A stretch of DNA of 64,000 bases from CAVUMR01 sp963742715 (GTDB lineage Bacteria > Actinomycetota > Actinomycetes > Mycobacteriales > Micromonosporaceae): assembly GCA_963742715.1 (NCBI GenBank), contig CAVUMR010000002.1, positions 1,674,001-1,738,000 on the forward strand, written 5' to 3'. Both the position numbers and the translations under genes were made by a program. Positions 17,701 to 26,728 of the stretch are shown one piece after another. The notes beneath the pieces were generated by a model. The model did no database searches. It was not told where the DNA came from and worked only from the letters and a program-made list of their open reading frames with translations. How positions within the stretch are numbered: position 1 is the stretch's first letter; every line of letters begins with the position of its first letter.

Positions 17701-19685
17701 CTGGCCGACAGCAGGTGCTCGATCGCGACGTCGTAGCCGTGGCCGTGGAACTGCAACACCCGGTCGTCCGGTCCGATGCCGAGCGAGTCGGCGATCCCGC
17801 GGGTGTGCGCGACCGCCGCCGCGTGCGCGACGACGACTCCCTTGGGCTTACCGGTGGAGCCGGACGTGTAGACGCAGTAGGCCGGCGAGGACGCCAGCGC
17901 GGGAGCCGCCGGCGGTACCTCGTCCGGTCCCGGACCACGCAACCGCCGGACAGCGAGTTGCCCGCCGACGACCATGACGGCCGCGGTCGCCGCACAGTCC
18001 GCCCGGATCTGCTCCCCCCGCCGCGCGGGCGTGTCCGGCGGGATCGGCACGTACCCGGCCCCGGCCTCCAGTACGCCGAGAAACGCGACCAGCGCGAGCG
18101 GCGTACGACCCGTCGTCACGGTCACGAATTCGCCGCGGCGTACCCCCTCGGCACGCAGCAGTTCCGCGAGCCCGGCCGCGCCGGCCGCCAGCTCGGCGTA
18201 CGTCAGCTGCCCTGGTTCTGCCACCACCGCGAGCGCGTCGGGGCGGGCGGCGGCGACCTCGGCGAACGCCGTCGGGATGGTCTGCGGCGCGCCGGCGACG
18301 GGCGGTCCGGTGACCGTGTACCCGGTCGCCGCTGCCGGTGCCGGGACGACGCCGAGGCCGGCGCACCTGCGGCGGACCGCGGCGCCGAACTGGTCGGCGA
18401 GCGCCCGCGCGGTGGCCGGGTCGAACAGGGCGTCCCAGTAGATGACGTGTACGTCGAGGACGCCGCCGCGGTCGACGGCCCAGACGCACAACTCGTACTG
18501 GCAGCTGGTCGGCAGGTGGTCGGCCACCTCCGCGTCGCCGGCCAGCGTGAAGTAGTTGAAGTGCACCGGCGGTTCGACCATCGACTCCGGCCACTGTGGA
18601 CGGATGAGCCGCAGCACGTCCTCGAACGGGGTCTCCGGCCGGGACAGCGCGTCGAGTACAGCCGACTTGACCGCGGCCAGCTCCGGCCCGCCGGCCGGGG
18701 CCGGCACGCGCAGCACCAGCGTGTTGGTGAACAGCCCGATGACATCGGTGAGCCCGCGCTCCACCCGGGTGTCCACCGAGGTCGACAGGACCAGGTCCCG
18801 CTCCCCCGTCCACGCCGCCAGCACCTCGGCGAAGGCGGCCAGCAGCACCATGTACTCGGTGGCGCCGCCGGACCGGGCGGTGGTCCGCACCGCCGCGACC
18901 GTCGCCCCGTCCAGCCGCAGCGTCTCGACGCCGACCGTGGCCGGGGTGCGGGGGCGGCGGGGGCGGTCGGACAGCAGGGTGACCGGGGGCGCCGCGCCGG
19001 CCAGGCGGTCGCGCCAGGCCGCCAGCTCGGCGGCCACCCTGGCCTGGCGCTCGGGGCCGCGCGACCAGATCGCGTAGTCGGCGTAGCTGACCGGCGGCGG
19101 CGGCGCGGTCGGATCGGCGATCTGGCGGACCGCGACGCCGAGGGAGGAGACGTCGCAGACCAGGTGATGCACGGTGGCCACCATGTGCCGGTCGCCCTCG
19201 GGCATCCGGACCAGCGTCCACCGGGCCAGGTTGTCGGCGGTCAGGTCGAAGCGGTGGGTGGCCGCGGCGCGGACCAGCTCCTCCAGCCGGGCGCGGGCGT
19301 CGGGCGGATCGAGGTGGCTGAGGTCGACCACCTCCAGGTCGGAACCTTCCGGGAGTACCTCGGCGACCAGTCCGTCAGCCGTCTCCCGGAACCGCGTCCG
19401 CAGCGCGTCCTGGTGCGCGACGAGCCAGCGCAGCCGCGAGCGCAGGAAGCTCTCCGTCACGTCCGCCGGGAGCGCTTTGCGGAAGTAGACGGTGAACACC
19501 GGCTCGTCGATCAGCTGGTCGGCGACCCACAGCCGTTCCTGCGCGTGTGACGCCCGGTACGTGGTCGCGCCGGTGGCCGGGATGGCGCTCGGTGGCGGTG
19601 CGGGGGACAGCCGAAGGCCCCGGGTCATCCGCTCCACCAGCGCCCGGCGCTCCGGCGGGAGCCGATCGAGGCCGGACGCTGTCAC
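14790..19685 (-). CDS. NRPS 1: C-A-PCP-C-PCP (second module without A domain)
   Basis: 1631 residues from a GTG that overlaps the PKS stop (GTGA). The open frame continues upstream inside the PKS gene, but that part is a shadow. Domains: C with HHLVCDV (173-179; the usual Gly is Val), A with TSGSTGKPKG (607-616) and an intact GGKVDR Lys, PCP with LGGHSL (1015), C with HHTACDG (1202-1208), and a second PCP with FGGNSL (1564). No adenylation domain separates the second C from the last PCP. That PCP must be loaded by another enzyme or skipped. The A-domain code is about D-V-E-A-V-G-A-M-T-K, unassigned. The first C domain takes the acyl chain from the PKS. Confidence 0.92.
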   Translation of the reverse strand: MTASGLDRLPPERRALVERMTRGLRLSPAPPPSAIPATGATTYRASHAQERLWVADQLIDEPVFTVYFRKALPADVTESFLRSRLRWLVAHQDALRTRFRETADGLVAEVLPEGSDLEVVDLSHLDPPDARARLEELVRAAATHRFDLTADNLARWTLVRMPEGDRHMVATVHHLVCDVSSLGVAVRQIADPTAPPPPVSYADYAIWSRGPERQARVAAELAAWRDRLAGAAPPVTLLSDRPRRPRTPATVGVETLRLDGATVAAVRTTARSGGATEYMVLLAAFAEVLAAWTGERDLVLSTSVDTRVERGLTDVIGLFTNTLVLRVPAPAGGPELAAVKSAVLDALSRPETPFEDVLRLIRPQWPESMVEPPVHFNYFTLAGDAEVADHLPTSCQYELCVWAVDRGGVLDVHVIYWDALFDPATARALADQFGAAVRRRCAGLGVVPAPAAATGYTVTGPPVAGAPQTIPTAFAEVAAARPDALAVVAEPGQLTYAELAAGAAGLAELLRAEGVRRGEFVTVTTGRTPLALVAFLGVLEAGAGYVPIPPDTPARRGEQIRADCAATAAVMVVGGQLAVRRLRGPGPDEVPPAAPALASSPAYCVYTSGSTGKPKGVVVAHAAAVAHTRGIADSLGIGPDDRVLQFHGHGYDVAIEHLLSASLTGATLVMRGNAMWPPAEFPAAMARLGVTVAALPTAYWHEVALLPADRWHGVDLTALRVVVPGGEAMSPDAVARWTEHAPAHIRLVNAYGPTETLMTPMHAHLDRDAPVRARMPLGRPVAGRGLAVLDERLYPVPPGAIGDLYIGGDLLAQGYHGAPGRTAAAFVPDPFAGTPGARMYRTGDLVRWTATGELEFVGRRDAQVKLRGTRIEPAEVEAALRAHPAVAQAAVALVEAADPYLAGWVVGTGTRPVPAGGELRAFLRDRLPTGLVPRVIVERPDLPTTEGGKVDRRTLVAELAARPRTAPAAPGTPPGPGAPPGPGAPGSSVAATVARTFATALDLPQVDADDNFFSLGGHSLLAARVATQLTADLGREVGLIDLLERPTPAGLAETILARGAAARPDGRIPRREVAVGDVVPLAPIQQGLWFSSQITNAAAYTVPLTLGFEGELDPGRLEQALRRLVELHTALRCAIVEVDGRPQGRLLPVGLTLPPRPVADETELFAELTRLAVEPIDLVEGPVRAALFRLDEESHVLYLGLHHTACDGASVERLLAQLLAEYDQPGSVPPPAIGFADYVAWQAEHTAGQTSALAFWAGYLDGRPELDLPTDRPRPPLADFAGDHIVVRIDADLTAALGALARETGTTTFTLVLAAWAALVGTWAGQDDLGIGVPMSRRDHPELAEVVGPVLTTLPVRLRLDGDPTFTELADRTRTELTTCFGAAAVSFEQIVDAVAGRRDPARTPLFQTLVSWEGRREQATAGDVEVTPYPIGNAAAKTDLVLLLEETPEGIDAVVEFATALFDRVTIERLADTFLRLLAAATSAPRTRLSELPAAPRPTRSADQPTAPTVDGPATDGGGTDGGGTDGEPVPPRTDTERVIERILAAALSVDGLGVYDDFFVFGGNSLNAIEATTYLRRVLQVDLPVTALFEAPTIAGLADTLRDLASSPEHLDRVSALAVEMLLGDEAGP

Positions 19686-22600
19686 GGGCGCGCCTCGAGC
19701 GCGTCGGCGACCGCCTCGTCGGACATACCGGCGACCAGCTCGACGAGCTGCTTCTCGAGCTCGGCCGCGAGCTGGCGGATCGTCGACGTCTCGAAGACGA
19801 TCGCGATCGGTACGTCGAGGTCGAGGCGCTCCCGGATCCGGGCCAGTACCTGCACCGCGACCAGCGACGAGCCGCCGAGCTCGAAGAAGTCGTCCTCGAC
19901 GCCGATCTCGCGTACGCCCAGGGCGCCCGACCACAGCGAGGCGAGAAACTCCTCCAGCTCGGTCTCCGGTGCGACCAGAGGCGTCGACAGCCCCCGCTCG
20001 AACGACGCGTTCACGGTGTCGGACAGCAGGTCGGCCATCAGGGCGTCGCGATGGGTCTCCTCGGCCATCGCCAGCCGCGGCTCGAGCCCGCCGGGGCAGA
20101 TGGTGACCTGCGGCCCGGGGCGGGAGGCGAGGATCCGCCGGAACAGCTCGACGCCCTGCTCCGGCGACATGGTGCCGTACTTGAAGAACTCGTCGAGGAT
20201 GTCGGACGGCTTGCGCGCGGCGTTGTCCCCGGTCGTACCGTCGACCAGCGAGTCGACCACCGCGTCGATGCGCCGGAGCACGAACTCCTCCACCTCGACG
20301 CACACCGTGCCCTGCCGGTCGACGATCAACAGGTCGTTGTGCAGCCACTCGTCGTCGTCGCCCTCGGTACGGCGGTGTGCCCGCCAAGCCAGGCAGCGGG
20401 CCGGGATCGGCGCGTGTACGACCAGCCGGCGGTAGCTGAACGGCAGGTGCCCGTAGATCAGGTCGGGGGTGGCGGTACTCGCGGCGTGGTCGAGCTGGGC
20501 CGGGTGCAGCCAGTAGTCGTCCACGTCGCTGTCCAGCCCGGCCGGCAGCGCGAGCTCGATGATGCTGCTCGTGTACCCGGCGTCGCGGTGCACGCTGAGC
20601 AGCGAGTGCCAGTGCGCGCCGAGGATCATGTCCCGTTCCGGCAGGTCGTCCGGCTCCGGACAGCGGGCCCGGAACTCGGCCAGGTCGACCGGCGGAGGCG
20701 CCGGCTGCCGGTTGGGCCGGATCCGGCCGAACGCGCGGGCGCCGTCGTCTCCCGGAATGCCGGACTCGGAGAAGGTGAACCGCCACCAGCCGTCGTCCTG
20801 GAGGTTCAGCTCGATCTCGCAGTCGACCGGCTCGCGGACGACGACGACGTCGCTGAACACGGCGTCCTCGATCTCCACCGCCGGTTCCCCGGTCGCCAGC
20901 TCGAGCGCGGCCCGCACGGTCTCCAGGTACAGCGTGGCGGGGGCGACGTGGTCGTCGCCGAACCGGTGCTCGGAGACCGGCCACCACTCCGGTTCCAGCC
21001 GCAGCGTGGCGCGGGCCCGGTCGCCGTCGCGGTCGAACGTGCGCAGCACCGGATGGTCGACCGGCGTACGGGTCTCGTCCCGCTCGCGCAGCTCGTCCAC
21101 CCGCTTGAGCATGCCCATGCCGCTCCAGCCGACCCAGTCGATGGCGACGTGGTGGGTGACGTGGCCGGCGCGGGAGCCGGCCTGGGCTGCGGCGGCACGG
21201 TGGGCGAACCGGTCCAGGACACAGTTGGCCGCGCAGTAGTCGGCCTGGCCCAGGTCGGCCGTGATCGCGATCAGCGAGGAGAAGCCGGCGAAGAAGTCGA
21301 GGTCGTCGCCGCAGGCGTCCAGCAGTGCGGCGGTGCCCTGCACCTTCGCCGCGAGCACCGCCTCCGCGTCGGCGCGACGGCGTACCGCCATCATGCCGCC
21401 ACCGGCCAGGCCGGCCGCGTGTACGACGCCGTGCAGCGCGCCGAACCTTTCCCGTACCGCGGTGACGGCGTCGGCCACCGCCGCCCGGTCGGCCACGTCG
21501 ACGGCGTGGATGGACAGCTCCGCCCCGGCCGCCTCGATCTCGAGCAGCCGGCGCAGCGTCGGCGCGTGTGGACCGCCGGCGGAGATCTCGGCCGCCCACT
21601 CGTCGCGGGGCGGCAGCTGGCGCCGGGCGAGCAGAGCGAGTTTCGGCTTCACCAGCCGGGCGAAGTCGTGCGCGATCTCCAGTCCGATGTCGCCCAGGCC
21701 GCCGCTGATGAGGTACACCCCGCCGGGACGCAGTCCGGGGTCCCCGCCCGGTACCTGGTCGACCGGCGCGTAGTCGAGCACCCAGCGCCGGCGACGCCGC
21801 AGGGCCACCTGCATGTCACCGACGTCGAGCGCGGCCTCGGCCACCACCGACCGGGCCGCCTCGGCCGGCGTGGTCTCGGGCAGGACGATGTCGATCGACC
21901 TGCTCACCACCTGCGGGAACTCCTTGTCGGTGGTGAGCACCGCGCCGAGCACGCTGGCCTGGCCGGGCGCGAGGTCCTCGGTACCGAGGGTCGGCTGCAT
22001 CGTGCTGGTCACCGCGAGCAGCCGGCAGCGATCGGTCTGCGTTCGCCGGCCGATCGCCTGGAACAGGGCGAGCAGGCTCAGGAAGCCACGCCGTACGTCC
22101 CGGTCGAGCCGGACCGGGTCGGTCGGTCCGCCGGTGACGTCGCTGGCCGGGCTGAACGCGTGGATGATGCGGTCCGGCCAGCGGCCGGTGTCGGCGAGCG
22201 CGTCGAGCAGCGCGAGGTGGTCCTCCGGGCTCTCCGGGTCGACGGTGAAGTTCTCGTCGCCCTCGTGGAACGCGTAGCCGGCATCGGCCACCACCGCGGT
22301 GACGCCGGCCGCCCGGGCCGCGTCGACCAGTGCGGCGCCGAACGGGTCGTCCAGCTCGGCGAGCACCAGCCAGGTTTCGCCGGTCGGTCGGCGCCGGGCC
22401 CGGATCGGCCGCTCGGTCCAGGTCGGCAGGTAGAAGGGCGCCACCATCGGATCGTTCGATTCCTCGACGGTCGGCGCGGCGGTCGGGGTGGTGCGGCGAT
22501 CGGCGTCGACCCAGTGCCGCCGCCGCTCGTACGGGTAGCCGGGCAGCGGTACCCGGCGGGCCGGGCCGCGGACCTGCTCCCAGTCGACCGGAAGGCCCTC

Positions 22601-25135
22601 GGTCCACAGGCTGCCGAGCGAGCTGAGCAGCATGGTGAGGTCGTCGGCCACCTGCTTCGGGTGGCGCAGCGACGCGACGCAGTTGCGCGGCGCCTCGCCT
22701 TCGGCGGCGTGGTCGCGTACCAGCCCGGCGAGGGTACGACCGGGCCCGACCTCGATGAACACGAGATCGTCCTGTGCCAGCAGGCGCTGCAGGCCGGCCG
22801 AGAACCGCACCTCGGAGCGCAGGTGCTCGGCCCAGTACGCCGGGTCGGCGACCTGTCCGGCCGACACCCAGTCGCCGGTGACGTTGGACAGGTACGGCAG
22901 GGCCGGCGGTTGCCGGTCGACGCCGGCGACGAGCTCGGTGAACGGCTCGAGTACCGGCTCGACCAGGCACGAGTGGAACGCGTGCGAGGTGACCAGGCGC
23001 CGGCCGTCGACGCCGCGGCCGGACAGCTCCTCGGCGAGCGCGTCGAGCTCGTCGGTCGGTCCGGTCAGTACGGTCAGCCGCGGCGAGTTGCTGGCCGCGA
23101 TCGACACCCGGCCGCGGACGAGCCCCATCGCCTCGTCCCGACTGACCGGCACCGCCAGCATCGACCCCGGCTCGCACGACTGCATGAGCCGGCCGCGCGC
23201 GGCCACCAGGCGCAGCGCGTCCTCGAGCCGGAACACCCCGGCCCGGGTGGCGGCGACGTACTCTCCGACGCTGTGGCCGAGCATCACGGCTGGCGGTGCC
23301 GACAGCGACGCCCACAGCTCACCGAGGGCCCATTCGACCGCGAACACGGCGGGCTGGGTGATGGCGGTCTGGGCGAGCCGCGCGTCGGCATCCGGCCCGC
23401 TGGCGAGCAGCAGCTCGCGCAGGTCCAGGCCGAGCTCGGGCTTCAGGAGCTCCGCGCACCGGTCGATCGCGGTCCGGTAGACCGGTTCGTCGGCGTAGAG
23501 GCCGGCCCCCATTCCGGCGTACTGGGCGCCCTGGCCCGGAAAGAGCCAGGCCACCCGGGGCGCCGGAGCCCGGTCGGCATGTACCTGCGGCGGCTTCTGC
23601 ACCCGGAGCGCGGCGGCGGCGGACGCGACGTCGCCGGCCACCACGGCCCGGCGGAACGGAAACTCACCGCGCCCTTCCTGCAGGGTGCGGGCGACCTCGG
23701 CCAGGTCGAGGTCTTCGTGGTCGTCCAGGTACGACGCCAGCCGGGCGCAGCCGCGGGCCAACGCCGCCTCGGACCGCGCCGACATCGGCAGTAGCTGCAC
23801 CCGATGCCGGGCCGGACCGGCCGGTACCCGGGTCGGAGCCTCCTCCAGCAGCAGATGGGCGTTGGTGCCCCCGATGCCGAACGAGCTGACCGCGGCCAGC
23901 CGCGGTGCCCCGCCGCGCGGCCAGGGCATCGTCGAGGTGTTGACGAAGAACGGCGACGAGTCCAGCGCGATGGCCGGGTTGGGCTTCTCGTAGTTGATGC
24001 TGGCCGGTACCGCCTGGCGGTCCAGGCCGAGCGCCGCCTTGATGAGCCCGACCACGCCGGCACCGGCCCCGAGGTGGCCCACGTTGCCCTTGACCGAGCC
24101 GATCGCGCAGTAGCCGACCCGGTCGGTGTGCTCGCGGAAGGCGCGGGTCAGCGCGGTGACCTCGATCGGGTCGCCGATCAGCGTGCCGGTGCCGTGCGCC
24201 TCGACGAAACCGATCTGGCCGGCGTCCACCCCGGCGTCCGCGAGGGCGCGGCTGATCAGTACGGCCTGCCCGTCCGGGCCCGGAGCGGTGAAGCCGGCCC
24301 GGGCCAGCCCGTCGTTGTTGACGGCCGAACCGCGCACGACGGCGTACACGTGGTCGCCGTCGCGGATCGCGTCGGAGAGCAGCTTGAGCGCGATCGCGCC
24401 CCCGCCGGCCGAGAAGATGGTGCCGTCCGCCTCGCTGTCGAACGGGCGCACGTGCCCGGTACGGGAGAGGATCGACCCCTCCTCGAACCAGTACCCGTGG
24501 TCCCACGGCGGCTGGGCGGCGACGCCGCCGGCCACGGCCACCGTGCACTCGCCGGCCCGCAGGCTCTGGCAGGCCAGGTGTACGGCGACCAGCGCGGTCG
24601 AGCACGCGGTCTGCACAGCGACGCTCGGGCCGGTGAAGCCCAGCCGGTACGACGCGTACGTGGTCAGGTAGTCCATGTCGTTGGAGACGCTGACCGTCAT
24701 CTCGCCGACGGCCTGGGTGACCGTGTGGTTGGCCCGGACGTAGTGCTCGGCGTAGTCGCTCGGCGCCGATCCGCCGAACAGGCCGACCGGTCCGGCCAGC
24801 CGCATCGGGTCGTAGCCGGCGTCGGTCAGCGCGCCGTACACGCACTCCAGGAACAACCGGTGCTGCGGATCGTGGATCTCCGCCTCGCGGGGCGTCAGCC
24901 CGAACAGCCCCGCGTCGAACGCGTCCAGCTCGGTGGCGGCCGCGGTGACCGGTACGTAGTCGGCCTGGTCGAAGTCGGCCGGGTCCACTCCCGCGGCGAG
25001 CAGCTCCTCGCGGGTACCGCGCCGCACCGACTCGACGCCGTCGACCAGGTTGCGCCACAACTGTTCGTAGTCGTCCGCACCTGGAGCGCGGCACGCGAGC
25101 CCCACGACCGCGACCGGCGGCTTCCCCTCGCTCAT
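19682..25135 (-). CDS. Modular type I PKS: KS-AT-KR-DH-ACP
   Basis: 1817 residues; ATG preceded by GGAGGG. The KS (1-430) has the full Cys-His-His set: TACSTAL (Cys178), EAHGTGT (His314) and KGNVGHL (His354). The AT has GHSVGEY (Ser622) and HAFH (718-721), the malonyl-CoA signature. The KR has an NADPH motif GGLGDIG (about 1145) and the Ser and Tyr of GFSS / QADYCAAN (Tyr1300). The DH follows the KR, with HRFGDDHVAP (about 1390) and HPAQLDHA (about 1543-1550). The ACP has LGGSSL (1753). KR before DH is not the usual order. The first G-spacing of the DH His motif is also atypical, so DH activity is uncertain. It adds one malonyl unit before handing over to NRPS 1. Confidence 0.93.
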   Translation of the reverse strand: MSEGKPPVAVVGLACRAPGADDYEQLWRNLVDGVESVRRGTREELLAAGVDPADFDQADYVPVTAAATELDAFDAGLFGLTPREAEIHDPQHRLFLECVYGALTDAGYDPMRLAGPVGLFGGSAPSDYAEHYVRANHTVTQAVGEMTVSVSNDMDYLTTYASYRLGFTGPSVAVQTACSTALVAVHLACQSLRAGECTVAVAGGVAAQPPWDHGYWFEEGSILSRTGHVRPFDSEADGTIFSAGGGAIALKLLSDAIRDGDHVYAVVRGSAVNNDGLARAGFTAPGPDGQAVLISRALADAGVDAGQIGFVEAHGTGTLIGDPIEVTALTRAFREHTDRVGYCAIGSVKGNVGHLGAGAGVVGLIKAALGLDRQAVPASINYEKPNPAIALDSSPFFVNTSTMPWPRGGAPRLAAVSSFGIGGTNAHLLLEEAPTRVPAGPARHRVQLLPMSARSEAALARGCARLASYLDDHEDLDLAEVARTLQEGRGEFPFRRAVVAGDVASAAAALRVQKPPQVHADRAPAPRVAWLFPGQGAQYAGMGAGLYADEPVYRTAIDRCAELLKPELGLDLRELLLASGPDADARLAQTAITQPAVFAVEWALGELWASLSAPPAVMLGHSVGEYVAATRAGVFRLEDALRLVAARGRLMQSCEPGSMLAVPVSRDEAMGLVRGRVSIAASNSPRLTVLTGPTDELDALAEELSGRGVDGRRLVTSHAFHSCLVEPVLEPFTELVAGVDRQPPALPYLSNVTGDWVSAGQVADPAYWAEHLRSEVRFSAGLQRLLAQDDLVFIEVGPGRTLAGLVRDHAAEGEAPRNCVASLRHPKQVADDLTMLLSSLGSLWTEGLPVDWEQVRGPARRVPLPGYPYERRRHWVDADRRTTPTAAPTVEESNDPMVAPFYLPTWTERPIRARRRPTGETWLVLAELDDPFGAALVDAARAAGVTAVVADAGYAFHEGDENFTVDPESPEDHLALLDALADTGRWPDRIIHAFSPASDVTGGPTDPVRLDRDVRRGFLSLLALFQAIGRRTQTDRCRLLAVTSTMQPTLGTEDLAPGQASVLGAVLTTDKEFPQVVSRSIDIVLPETTPAEAARSVVAEAALDVGDMQVALRRRRRWVLDYAPVDQVPGGDPGLRPGGVYLISGGLGDIGLEIAHDFARLVKPKLALLARRQLPPRDEWAAEISAGGPHAPTLRRLLEIEAAGAELSIHAVDVADRAAVADAVTAVRERFGALHGVVHAAGLAGGGMMAVRRRADAEAVLAAKVQGTAALLDACGDDLDFFAGFSSLIAITADLGQADYCAANCVLDRFAHRAAAAQAGSRAGHVTHHVAIDWVGWSGMGMLKRVDELRERDETRTPVDHPVLRTFDRDGDRARATLRLEPEWWPVSEHRFGDDHVAPATLYLETVRAALELATGEPAVEIEDAVFSDVVVVREPVDCEIELNLQDDGWWRFTFSESGIPGDDGARAFGRIRPNRQPAPPPVDLAEFRARCPEPDDLPERDMILGAHWHSLLSVHRDAGYTSSIIELALPAGLDSDVDDYWLHPAQLDHAASTATPDLIYGHLPFSYRRLVVHAPIPARCLAWRAHRRTEGDDDEWLHNDLLIVDRQGTVCVEVEEFVLRRIDAVVDSLVDGTTGDNAARKPSDILDEFFKYGTMSPEQGVELFRRILASRPGPQVTICPGGLEPRLAMAEETHRDALMADLLSDTVNASFERGLSTPLVAPETELEEFLASLWSGALGVREIGVEDDFFELGGSSLVAVQVLARIRERLDLDVPIAIVFETSTIRQLAAELEKQLVELVAGMSDEAVADALEARP

Positions 25136-25279
25136 CGAGTCCCTCCACCGCCGTCGCGCCGCATGTGGCCCGCCAGCGTAGCGGCGGCAATCGCGACGGG
25201 TAAAGGCCTCGACATGCCGGCGTCGACGGGCGCGAAACCGGCCCCGGGAACCGTCCGCGGACCAATGGACGACAGCGTG

Positions 25280-26728
25280 TCAGCGAGCGCCGGCAGCGGG
25301 CTGCGCGGCCACCCGCGCGAGCGCGGCCCGTTGTATCTTGCCCGCCGCGTTTCGGGGCAGCGACGGCGTGGTGACGATCTCGGACGGCAGCTCGTGTACC
25401 GGCAGTGAACTGCGAATACGCCGGCGTACGTCGGCCAGCTCCACCCCCGGGTCGAGGACGACCACGGCGACGAGCCGGTGCCCGAGCAGCGGGTCCGCGC
25501 GGCCGAACACAGCGCACTCGCGGACGCCCTCGCAGGCGGACAGGCGCTCGGCCACCGCGGCCGTCGACACGTTCCGGCCGCCGACGATGACCACGCCGTC
25601 GGACCGGCCGGCCAGGTGCAGGAAGCCGTCCGCGTCGAGGTAGCCCAGGTCGCCGGTACGGACCCAGCCGTCCGGCAGGAACGTGGCCGCGGTCGCCTCG
25701 GGGTCGTCCCAGTACCGCGGGGTGGGGGTACCGCGGAACCGCAGCAGCACCGGGCCGGCCGCGTCACCGGCGGTGTCGACCCGCAGCTCGGTACCGGATC
25801 CGGCCCGGCCGACCGAGGACGCCGGGCCGGTGCCGTAGACCAGCTTGGTACAGGCGACGCCAGCCTCGCTCGACCCGTACTCGGTACCGATCGCGGCCGC
25901 CGGGAACAGCCGCCGAGCCAGGTCGAGGTCCGGTCCGGTCGCCGCGTCGGTCACCATCGACACCCGCTGTACGAACGGAAACGCACCGGTCGTGGCGGCA
26001 CCGACGGCGCGCAGGACGTACGGCGAGGTGTACACAGTGGCGGGCCGGTACGCGTCGAACTCCGCCACGGTGGCCCGACCGCCGCCGCGCCCGGCGACCG
26101 TGGTGCGCCGGCTGGCGATCGCCATCAGCATGAGGATGCGGCCCTGGCTGGTGTCGAAGCCGAACGGATGCCACACGCCACCGGACCCGTCCGCGGTCGG
26201 TACCGGGGTGTCCACCACGGCCAGCGCGTGCAGCAGCGCGTGACTGTTCACCACGCCGCGCCGACCACCGGTGGTCGTACCGGAGGTGAAGCACACGTCG
26301 GCGTCGTCGCCGGGCGCGACGGCGGCCTCTGTGTCGGGGGCGACCGTCCCGAGCAGGTCGTCCAGCCGCAGCGCCGGTACCGGCGGGGTGAGGTCCCGGT
26401 CGGTGATCACCGCGGCGAGCACGGGTGCGGTACGGCAGGCAGCGCGCTCCAGCTCCGCGGCCGGAAGGGAGCCGCCGAGCACGGCCACCGCGCCGGCCCG
26501 CAGCACACCGACGTACGCGACGGGCAGCAGCGGATGGCGGCCGGGCAGGTCGAGCCAGACGGCACTACCGGGAGGTACGCCCGCGACGCGCAGGCCGGCC
26601 GCGACCGCGCGCGATCGGCGGTGCCAGTCGCCGAACGTCAGCCAGGTGTCGCCGCTGATCAGGGCCACCGTGTCGGGTGCGGTCGCGGCAGCGGCGGTGA
26701 GCAGCTCGGACGTGGTGGGGATGTTCAC
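25280..26728 (-). CDS. AMP-forming acyl/aminoacyl ligase (ANL family)
   Basis: 482 residues from a GTG overlapping the ATP-grasp stop. It has the adenylation core TSGTTTGGRRG (the usual Lys of this loop is Arg), YGSSEAG, a GWVRTGDLGYLD segment, the hinge GRSDGVVIVGG, and the C-terminal NAAGKIQR lysine. It activates a carboxylic acid as its adenylate and passes it to CoA or a carrier protein, plausibly the discrete ACP at 74-310, to start the PKS. It lies immediately upstream of the PKS. It is followed by 144 bp of non-coding sequence, the longest gap in the operon. Substrate unknown. Confidence 0.85.
   Translation of the reverse strand: MNIPTTSELLTAAAATAPDTVALISGDTWLTFGDWHRRSRAVAAGLRVAGVPPGSAVWLDLPGRHPLLPVAYVGVLRAGAVAVLGGSLPAAELERAACRTAPVLAAVITDRDLTPPVPALRLDDLLGTVAPDTEAAVAPGDDADVCFTSGTTTGGRRGVVNSHALLHALAVVDTPVPTADGSGGVWHPFGFDTSQGRILMLMAIASRRTTVAGRGGGRATVAEFDAYRPATVYTSPYVLRAVGAATTGAFPFVQRVSMVTDAATGPDLDLARRLFPAAAIGTEYGSSEAGVACTKLVYGTGPASSVGRAGSGTELRVDTAGDAAGPVLLRFRGTPTPRYWDDPEATAATFLPDGWVRTGDLGYLDADGFLHLAGRSDGVVIVGGRNVSTAAVAERLSACEGVRECAVFGRADPLLGHRLVAVVVLDPGVELADVRRRIRSSLPVHELPSEIVTTPSLPRNAAGKIQRAALARVAAQPAAGAR

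Noticed and set aside
19686..21599. N-terminal extension of the NRPS 1 frame to 21599
   Set aside because: The extension lies inside the PKS KR/DH region in another frame and is compositionally a shadow; the GTGA overlap at 19685 gives a natural start directly before the condensation domain.
15666..23794. Very long open frames (over 1200 codons) on the plus strand opposite the PKS and NRPS 1 genes
   Set aside because: They are antisense shadows of high-GC coding sequence: Arg/Gly/Pro/Ala-rich, no domains, no ribosome-binding sites, while the minus strand has complete catalytic motifs.
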